This document shows, in pieces, positions 1 through 5,792 of a stretch of DNA of 64,000 nucleotides. How positions within the stretch are numbered: the first letter of the stretch is position 1; each line of letters opens with the position of its first letter. Source of the stretch: Cytophagales bacterium (GTDB taxonomy: Bacteria; Pseudomonadota; Gammaproteobacteria; Burkholderiales; Burkholderiaceae_C); the NCBI GenBank assembly GCA_030054145.1, contig JASGCK010000010.1, positions 1 to 64,000 on the forward strand, written 5' to 3'. A model generated the notes under the pieces. It made no database searches. It was not told the DNA's origin and worked only from the letters and a program-made list of their open reading frames with translations. The position numbers and the translations under genes were made by a program.

Positions 1-42
1 AAAATAAGTTGTAATTCTCATCTTTGAGTGTCCACTTTTAGG

Positions 43-804
43 GGACAAGTCCACTGTTGACGGCTTACTTGATAGACTTTGGGTTTGTCAGCACGCCTAC
101 ATAGCCGTGTTCCAAGGCTCTGTTGACGGCTTACTTGATAGACTGATACCGATACCGTTGCGCCTCCACTCGTGGTTCCAAGGCTCTGTTGACGGCTTAC
201 TTGATAGACTTAAGCGTTTGAGGCGCAGCTCTACCGGTAGGTTCCAAGGCTCTGTTGACGGCTTACTTGATAGACTTAGCTTCGAGGGCCTTAGTACGCT
301 CGTCGCGTTCCAAGGCTCTGTTGACGGCTTACTTGATAGACTGTCCCGCTTGCCTTAGCCCTTGGAGTTGCTGTTCCAAGGCTCTGTTGACGGCTTACTT
401 GATAGACTTAGACAAGCTGCGTTAAGGGCAAGCCGCCAGTTCCAAGGCTCTGTTGACGGCTTACTTGATAGACTACATTAATTAATGAGCACTGCGCAAG
501 GCCGGTTCCAAGGCTCTGTTGACGGCTTACTTGATAGACTGCGGCCTCATTTTGACCTGCCTCATTGACCGTTCCAAGGCTCTGTTGACGGCTTACTTGA
601 TAGACTGGCGGGCTTTGTGGACGTGTCAGGACCCGAGTTCCAAGGCTCTGTTGACGGCTTACTTGATAGACTCTGCGCTCGCCTTGCTGGGCGTGGCTTT
701 CGGTTCCAAGGCTCTGTTGACGGCTTACTTGATAGACTCCGTAGGTATTGGTTGCGACTGGGTTGGATGTTCCAAGGCTCTGTTGACGGCTTACTTGATA
801 GACT
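43..804 (+). CRISPR. Type II-C CRISPR array, 12 repeats and 11 spacers
   Basis: Twelve 36-bp repeats start every 66 bp at 43, 109, 175 and so on to 769, with eleven 30-bp spacers. Repeats 2-12 look identical, beginning GTTCCAAGGCTCTG and ending TTACTTGATAGACT. The first (43-78) matches only in its 3' part from about position 54, so its 5' end is degenerate or replaced. The tracrRNA anti-repeat upstream of cas9 is complementary to the plus-strand repeat, so crRNAs should be read on the plus strand. Each repeat ends in TGATAGACT, an extended -10 box (TGnTAnAnT) at repeat positions 28-36, suggesting a promoter per unit as known for Neisseria II-C arrays. Initiation 6-7 nt into the spacer would leave a guide of about 24 nt. 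The short open frames crossing the array are products of the 66-bp period, not genes. Confidence 0.97.
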
Positions 805-848
805 ATACCGCTTATAAATGTTTGATTTATAAGCGGTATTTGTCTTTT
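805..848 (+). terminator. Hairpin terminator at the cas-proximal end of the array
   Basis: A perfect 15-bp inverted repeat (arms 805-819 and 825-839, loop GTTTG) follows the last repeat directly. On the plus strand it is followed by TTGTCTTTT, a T-rich tail. On the minus strand it is followed by repeat sequence with no T tract. It therefore best fits termination of plus-strand crRNA transcripts before they enter cas2. It may also slow or stop the cas operon transcript arriving from the other side. Confidence 0.7.
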
Positions 849-1159
849 CAAAATAGCATTCCTTGTTCTGGCTCTATAAAAAGTGGCTCTTCACGTGTTT
901 TCTTTCCGAGATAACTGACGGTTAATCCCAGCTGTTTGTCTGTCAAAAATAAAAAATCCACTTTGCCATTTGATGGTGTTTCTGGTCCTAATCGCTTAGC
1001 TGATGCTCGAGCTTGATCGTAGTTTGGAAAATGCCTGCAATAGACAGAATGTTGTAAATGTTCAAAGCCTTGCGCTAGCAATAGTTTCCTGTATTGCGTG
1101 TAGCTACGCCGCGCCTCTTTCGTGTCGGTGGGAAGATCGAATGCGCAGACGAGCCACAT
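848..1159 (-). CDS. cas2: CRISPR-associated endoribonuclease Cas2
   Basis: Cas2 works with Cas1 in spacer acquisition. The chosen start gives 103 residues beginning MWLVCAFDLPTDTKEARR, the usual Cas2 first beta strand and conserved Asp region, followed by YRKLLLAQGFEHLQHSVYCR. An open frame extends upstream to an ATG at 1255, inside cas1, but the extra 32 residues lie before the normal Cas2 N terminus, so 1159 is preferred. The gene lies 46 bp after cas1 and is the last of the minus-strand cas9-cas1-cas2 run. Type II-C loci carry no csn2 or cas4, and none is seen here. Confidence 0.9.
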   Translation of the reverse strand: MWLVCAFDLPTDTKEARRSYTQYRKLLLAQGFEHLQHSVYCRHFPNYDQARASAKRLGPETPSNGKVDFLFLTDKQLGLTVSYLGKKTREEPLFIEPEQGMLF

Positions 1160-1205
1160 GGTTCTAAAGAATTTTCCGACTTCGTAGCTCTCAGGGCTTG
1201 CGTCT

Positions 1206-2126
1206 TCATGCGAGTGGGAGAATGAAGCCGATAGGATATTCCAAGAGGTTTTCACGCTTGCCCTCCAGTGCCCTTGTGTACGCGGTTACGGTTTCATAGA
1301 TTGCAGTGTGTAGCCTATATTTTTTAAGCTGATCGTGTGATTTAAATAGTGCTTCGCAATCCAGCAGCTTGAGAACAATGCGTTTATTGGCACCGTCAAA
1401 ATTATTTTCATTGTCAATTAGCGTTGCCACTAGCGCATCCACACAAGGTCTGAAGGGCTCTATTAAGTCGTCAATTAAGCAATAAGGATTTTCGAAATTG
1501 CTATGTCCAAAACCAAAAACTGGAGACAAGCCGCTTACGGAAATGTACCTTGCAAATAGCCCACGCAAAATGGCGTAGCCAAAATTAAGTGCGGCATTTC
1601 GCACGTCTTCAGCGCCTTGCTTCTCACGCTTGAATTTTTCCCGAAAGATATCGCGCCAATAAAGCTTTGCGCCTTGGGCTTCAAAATTTTCTGGATCACC
1701 CGCTTGTATGGTATTTGCCATTCGCTCGAATCGAGCCAGCGCATCACTGTTACCTTGAGCAGATAAAAACCTAGCCTGATTGCGCAGTTTTGCAGCGATT
1801 GTGATTGCCCATAAGTTATCGCAAAAATTTTCCCCCATCGTGGCTTGCAGGCGTTGCCTCTTGACGGTGTGCGTGTGTACCGCACTTGGCATGAGTAGAG
1901 CGCATGGATAGTGCTTTGCATCCGTCACAATAATGGCTATATCGGCTTGCGCTAATTCTCGGATAACCCCCGCCGTTAGCTCGACTTGCATGGTATCAAT
2001 GAGTAAAACGCCAATATCGACAATTGCAACCAAGGAAGTTATCCCGCCCCGTTCAATTTTTAACCGCGCTGTGTCGATGCTCAATCGACATGGGTTTTCG
2101 ATTGCCAGAACGCGCTCAGATCTCAT
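1206..2126 (-). CDS. cas1: CRISPR-associated integrase Cas1
   Basis: Cas1 is the metal-dependent integrase that, with Cas2, inserts new spacers. The 306-residue product has the usual family length. It shows the C-terminal helical catalytic region: a Glu before AKLYWRDIF, the His in GFGHSNFENPYCLIDD, and the acidic DDLIEPFRPCVDALV motif. The start ATG overlaps the cas9 stop codon (ATGA at 2123-2126), so the two genes are translationally coupled. No frameshift or missing catalytic region is visible, so acquisition may be functional. Confidence 0.95.
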   Translation of the reverse strand: MRSERVLAIENPCRLSIDTARLKIERGGITSLVAIVDIGVLLIDTMQVELTAGVIRELAQADIAIIVTDAKHYPCALLMPSAVHTHTVKRQRLQATMGENFCDNLWAITIAAKLRNQARFLSAQGNSDALARFERMANTIQAGDPENFEAQGAKLYWRDIFREKFKREKQGAEDVRNAALNFGYAILRGLFARYISVSGLSPVFGFGHSNFENPYCLIDDLIEPFRPCVDALVATLIDNENNFDGANKRIVLKLLDCEALFKSHDQLKKYRLHTAIYETVTAYTRALEGKRENLLEYPIGFILPLA

Positions 2127-5100
2127 CTCGCTTTAGATTTGATGACCTTACTGTGAAGGGCAAGTTCGATCGGATGGCGCAGAATTTTCGCTTTTTTGAT
2201 GTCTGTTAATTTTGACTTTACGCATTGCAAATCTGACCCACTTAAAGTGTTACCGTAAGCTGTTGTTTCGTTCGCATTAATACAGGCTACGCCACCTTCT
2301 TGCAACTGAGCCACGCGATAAACTACATGGTCATCTGGGAAACAAATTAAGTCGTTTTTGAACAGAAATCTTTCATCCTCTGGTAGGGTTAGTTTTCCAT
2401 GCTTGATGTAGCGCTGACGGAACTCGGCGAGCGGGACTTGCTGAAAATCACTTTCAGTGATTCGGATACAAGCCGATTCGGATTTGACAAGTGTTTTTTT
2501 ATGTACACCGCCTTTACGGTCGGTATGCTGAAGTAAGGCATCCGTTTCGGGATGAAAACTAGCGTAACCTCTACCTAGCTTGGCCTTCTTTCCTTTTTTA
2601 TAAAGCGTCTTTCCGTCTTCTCCAATCCCAAATGGCTGGTCATACATCTCCCCTGCGACTAAATGATCGGGCACATGCCAAACGGTATAGCCGTTGAGCA
2701 TTTTCAAGAGATGTTCTCGTAGGGAGGGTACAGGGCATAAGGGTGGTTTGTAGTTGCTGTGCCCCAGCGTTGCACGTTGCTGCTGGGCGCGCACCAGTGC
2801 CATGTAATTGCTTCTTGTTGATAGTGCGATAACGCAAGCATCAATCAAGTGATGGCGATGGTCGCTGCGTTTATCAAAAACCATCTCACCTAAGCGATTA
2901 GGTTTGTAGAACAATTGTGCGGCTTTATCGCTGTTGTGTCTGCCTTCGGCAATACGAACCTCCTCTAGGATAGTGTGCAAACCCCAAGCCCTGCGCTGTG
3001 CTGCCGTGAGGCTGCCGCGAATCACGGTGACATCGTCGCAAATACTCTGACACCAAGACTGCACCACACGGCCGATCCACTGAGTCTCTTGTAGCTGCCT
3101 GTCAACAAAACCTTCGTCGTCCAAGCTCATGTCTTTGAACTCGGTTTTATCCAAAATTAACTCTGCTTTGCTTTTGAAGTCTTTGTTTTCACGGGCAATC
3201 AATTTGACGGCTTGCTCGGTTTTATCCCAATTCCAAGCAGTGTTGCCTGCTTTGCGTAGTCGCTCTGCAGCGTGGTACGGCGTTTCGTCACCGCCTTTGA
3301 GGTTGTTAAATTGTTTCGATGCCAGCACCACGTCACTGAAGCGATTACCAACACCTTGCTTGCGTTTCGGAATGATGTGCTCAATGTCGTATTTGCTGCC
3401 ACTAACAGCATCCTCAATTGAGAATATCGAATCTCCGCTATAGGGGCAACGTTTCCCTTGCTGAACCCAAAGTTTGTAGCGCAGGATACTGGTGTTGGAA
3501 ATACGGCAATTAGCCTCCAAAATTGCTGCACGAGCTTTTCCGTTTTCTTTTTCTTCCTTGTTTTGGCGTGTAGTTGTTTTTGAGCGCTCTTCTAGAGTTG
3601 ACTTCACCTCTTTTGCCAGCTCAATGACCATGGCATACGGCACTCCCAACCTTTTAATGGCACCTTGAATTTCGCGCCGCGTGTACTCCAGCGCGTGACT
3701 GACAACAGGTGATCGCAAATCTAATGACTCCACACTTGGCAGTGTGCTGAGTGTGGACGCACGCGTGTCGTGATTCGGATAAAGCGCCTGAATTGCCGCG
3801 TATTCATCAGCAGGTAAAGTGTCGTTTGCATGTTCGCGTATGTAGTTCGCTAGTCGCGCCAGTGCAGGTGCACCATAGGCGGTGCGCTTGCTGTCCAAAT
3901 CAACGGCACTAGGCCTGTCTAATCCATCTAATGCAGTTTTAAGCGTATCAATGAACTTAGCAACTGCCTCACCATAAAGCGTTGCAACATTGGCGCGTGC
4001 GGCATCGTGTCCCCAGCTCTCTGGCGCAGGAATATCGTCTGCCCACGCCAAAAATACGTGATTTTGCTCTTCTGGTGTGAGTGATTCAAATAGATCTAAG
4101 AGATCAAATTTAATGAGAAAGTGACGAGTCTTATTGCCTGTTAATTTGTCGCGCCGAGGCGTGTGAAAGTTCAATGTCAGGCCATCCTCGTGCATGAGTC
4201 CAGCTTTATCTAATGCCTTATAGAGCGCACCAAAACCAATTTCTTTTTGCGCGTTAAGTTTTTCTCTGATGAAGTCTTTTTGCGCCAAACTGAGACGTTC
4301 ACCAGCTTTGTTACCACCCCAGCGCAAGTCAGCCAGTAGTTTTTCTATGCGAAAGGTTTGATGCGCTGGATGTGCAGCGATAACACGCAAAGACGTTTTA
4401 TCCATCGAGCACTTGCCAATTTTGTCTTTAAAGCCTTGTAACGGATGTTGATAAAAAAGAGCAATTTGAATCGCCTCGGTGACGCTGTTAGGTGAATGCC
4501 CCCAAAAATACTTGGTGCCTTGATTCCAATTTGCATCGACACCATGATGAATCGGCTTGGCGTGATCCGATAACAGCTTTTGCGAAAGTCGTTCACCGTA
4601 AATAGCAGCCAGAGGTTGACTTAAAACAGAGTGGTGCTTAGTTTGTTCAGAAAAAATTAAATCAAACTCATGCCTTATGTCAGTGCGCAAAACATAAATC
4701 CCTGCATTAATGTTGCCTCTGAATCTACGTTGATTCATACGAGGTTCTTTTTTGACCTGATCAAGCCAAAGTACTTCTGCAATTGTTCGCGCTTTTGGGT
4801 ATTCGATTTTCAAACTTTCAGTGTGCTGAAGTGCTTGCCCCGCTTTGCCGTAATCTCCTTTTTTATTTGGACTAGGGGCATCGCCGTTGTAGCCGCGGTT
4901 TTTAGACATTCGCAGGACAATGAGCATGAGTTCTGCCAATTCAATTTTTTGATCAAGGGCGCGAACACGCAAATGCCAAAGTTCTTGAGTATTTTTGTAT
5001 CGGCGCAGCGCATTGGCTAAATCTTCGGGTTTGATGCCAAGGGCGGTGGTGATGTGCATGATTTTTTGCAAGCGTTCACGTTTACGTTCGGTTTGGCGGC

Positions 5101-5305
5101 GCATCAGACGTTGCGTTCGCCTAACTTCATTTTTCAATTTCATTTCTTTTGGGAGAACGGGTTCGCCAAAAATAGTGGTTCCGCTAGCGATCAATCCACG
5201 GGATGCATCAATAGCCCCTGTTTCGGTGAGTGCCATTGCCGCCCAAGCAACAGAGCCTGTGCCAATGTCGATACCCAAGCGATAAGGAATTTTTTTTAGA
5301 GTCAT
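2123..5305 (-). CDS. cas9: Type II-C Cas9 RNA-guided endonuclease
   Basis: A compact Cas9 of about 1060 residues, within the II-C size range. Motifs in order: RuvC-I YRLGIDIGTGSVAWA with the catalytic Asp near residue 13; an Arg-rich bridge helix (RRTQRLMRRQTERKRERL); RuvC-II MVIELAKEV near 560; HNH YDIEHIIPKRK near 640 with FNNLKGG after it; RuvC-III HHLIDACVIAL near 818. All nuclease residues look intact. The start at 5305 (MTLKKIPYRLG) is chosen because the frame upstream to 5344 runs into the tracrRNA anti-repeat. The gene is immediately followed by cas1 with a 4-bp overlap. PAM specificity cannot be read from sequence. Confidence 0.97.
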   Translation of the reverse strand: MTLKKIPYRLGIDIGTGSVAWAAMALTETGAIDASRGLIASGTTIFGEPVLPKEMKLKNEVRRTQRLMRRQTERKRERLQKIMHITTALGIKPEDLANALRRYKNTQELWHLRVRALDQKIELAELMLIVLRMSKNRGYNGDAPSPNKKGDYGKAGQALQHTESLKIEYPKARTIAEVLWLDQVKKEPRMNQRRFRGNINAGIYVLRTDIRHEFDLIFSEQTKHHSVLSQPLAAIYGERLSQKLLSDHAKPIHHGVDANWNQGTKYFWGHSPNSVTEAIQIALFYQHPLQGFKDKIGKCSMDKTSLRVIAAHPAHQTFRIEKLLADLRWGGNKAGERLSLAQKDFIREKLNAQKEIGFGALYKALDKAGLMHEDGLTLNFHTPRRDKLTGNKTRHFLIKFDLLDLFESLTPEEQNHVFLAWADDIPAPESWGHDAARANVATLYGEAVAKFIDTLKTALDGLDRPSAVDLDSKRTAYGAPALARLANYIREHANDTLPADEYAAIQALYPNHDTRASTLSTLPSVESLDLRSPVVSHALEYTRREIQGAIKRLGVPYAMVIELAKEVKSTLEERSKTTTRQNKEEKENGKARAAILEANCRISNTSILRYKLWVQQGKRCPYSGDSIFSIEDAVSGSKYDIEHIIPKRKQGVGNRFSDVVLASKQFNNLKGGDETPYHAAERLRKAGNTAWNWDKTEQAVKLIARENKDFKSKAELILDKTEFKDMSLDDEGFVDRQLQETQWIGRVVQSWCQSICDDVTVIRGSLTAAQRRAWGLHTILEEVRIAEGRHNSDKAAQLFYKPNRLGEMVFDKRSDHRHHLIDACVIALSTRSNYMALVRAQQQRATLGHSNYKPPLCPVPSLREHLLKMLNGYTVWHVPDHLVAGEMYDQPFGIGEDGKTLYKKGKKAKLGRGYASFHPETDALLQHTDRKGGVHKKTLVKSESACIRITESDFQQVPLAEFRQRYIKHGKLTLPEDERFLFKNDLICFPDDHVVYRVAQLQEGGVACINANETTAYGNTLSGSDLQCVKSKLTDIKKAKILRHPIELALHSKVIKSKAR

Positions 5306-5309
5306 GATG

Positions 5310-5315
5310 TATACT
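5310..5315 (+). promoter_or_regulatory. Candidate -10 box of the tracrRNA promoter
   Basis: TATACT matches the sigma-70 -10 consensus at five of six positions. It would place the start of transcription near 5322, where the anti-repeat begins. No convincing -35 hexamer is seen 16-18 bp upstream. The box lies just outside the cas9 start codon, in the cas9 leader. Confidence 0.5.
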
Positions 5316-5321
5316 TGCCTT

Positions 5322-5428
5322 TCTATCAAGTAAGCCGTTGGCAACAGAATTTTTGCCTTGGCAACTAAGCACTATACCGAAGTGCCACAACCGACAGCCC
5401 CATGATTCGTTCTGGGGCTGTTTTCTTT
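5322..5428 (+). ncRNA. tracrRNA of the type II-C system
   Basis: The anti-repeat runs from about 5323 to 5365. It is complementary to the plus-strand CRISPR repeat over TCTATCAAGTAAGCCGT, CAACAGA and GCCTTGG, interrupted by small insertions (TGG, ATTTTT, C) that would form bulges in the duplex. After it comes a 5-bp hairpin GCACT/AGTGC (5369-5385). A terminator hairpin ACAGCCCC/GGGGCTGT (5394-5401 and 5414-5421) ending in TTTTCTTTT follows. This order (anti-repeat, nexus-like hairpin, terminator) is that of a complete tracrRNA. It is divergent from cas9 and overlaps its untranslated leader. Confidence 0.92.
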
Positions 5429-5429
5429 T
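5394..5429 (+). terminator. Rho-independent terminator of tracrRNA
   Basis: An 8-bp stem, ACAGCCCC with GGGGCTGT, encloses a 12-base loop and is followed directly by TTTTCTTTT. It ends the tracrRNA on the plus strand. Confidence 0.85.
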
Positions 5430-5455
5430 CTGGATTTATACCGCAGATGCAAGTG

Positions 5456-5490
5456 GGCACAATTAACATGATGAACGCGCTGCGCAAGGA
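5456..5490 (+). other. Short fragment resembling the 5' part of polA
   Basis: About 35 bp match the downstream polA gene at roughly 5923-5957 with about three mismatches, sharing ATTAACATGATGAAC and CGCTGCGCAAGGA. In frame it reads GTINMMNALRKE, against GMINMMNSLRKE in PolA. The reading frame stays open to a TAG at 5552-5554, but similarity to polA ends near 5490. It lies between the tracrRNA terminator and the hicB-like gene, and looks like a remnant of a duplication or of a second polA-like sequence left at this junction. Confidence 0.6.
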
Positions 5491-5597
5491 AAAGCAAGAT
5501 GCAACCGAGTCGGCTCACCAAATATGCAGGCATTTTGGTTTTGTTCAGCAGCGCTAGTTAAAGTCAATTCATCAGTTAATCACCATAAGGAGTTTTA

Positions 5598-5768
5598 ATG
5601 GAACGCATGATTCAACTGCATATTGAGCATTTGCCAGAGGGTGTGTATTTGGCCACCAGTGACGATGTGCAGGGCTTAGTGGCACAGGGCAACACCTTGC
5701 AAAACACTTTAGAAATTGCCCGTGATGTAGCTAAAAAATTGATCGAATCTCAGTCGGACTCATCCTGA
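5598..5768 (+). CDS. HicB-like (DUF1902-type) small protein, orphan
   Basis: A 56-residue gene with a good ribosome binding site (AAGGAG, 5 bp before the ATG). The product, starting MERMIQLHIEHLPEGVYLAT, has the beta-strand core of HicB-type antitoxins and DUF1902 proteins, including the LPEGVYLATSDDVQGLVAQG stretch and an EIARDVAKKLIE helix. HicB proteins neutralise the HicA mRNA interferase. No hicA-like gene lies beside it, and the protein lacks an obvious DNA-binding tail. It sits 24 bp before polA. It may be a solitary antitoxin remnant or have an unrelated role. Confidence 0.7.
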   Translation: MERMIQLHIEHLPEGVYLATSDDVQGLVAQGNTLQNTLEIARDVAKKLIESQSDSS

Positions 5769-5792
5769 TACAAGCAGGCACAATTGGAGGCT

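Noticed and set aside
805..839. Hairpin as terminator only of the cas operon
   Set aside because: On the minus strand it has no following T tract; the plus-strand tail TTGTCTTTT fits better.
107..914. Open reading frames across the CRISPR array with a repeated GSVDGLLDRL or QVSRQQSLGT motif
   Set aside because: The 66-bp repeat period is a multiple of three, so repeats without stops stay open in some frames. No ribosome binding sites; the array explains them.
5208..5390. Minus-strand frame upstream of cas9 extending its N terminus
   Set aside because: It reads through the tracrRNA anti-repeat. Cas9 homologues begin at the MTLKKIPYRLG position.
5598..5768. The HicB-like gene as a complete hicAB system
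   Set aside because: No HicA-like frame was found on either side.
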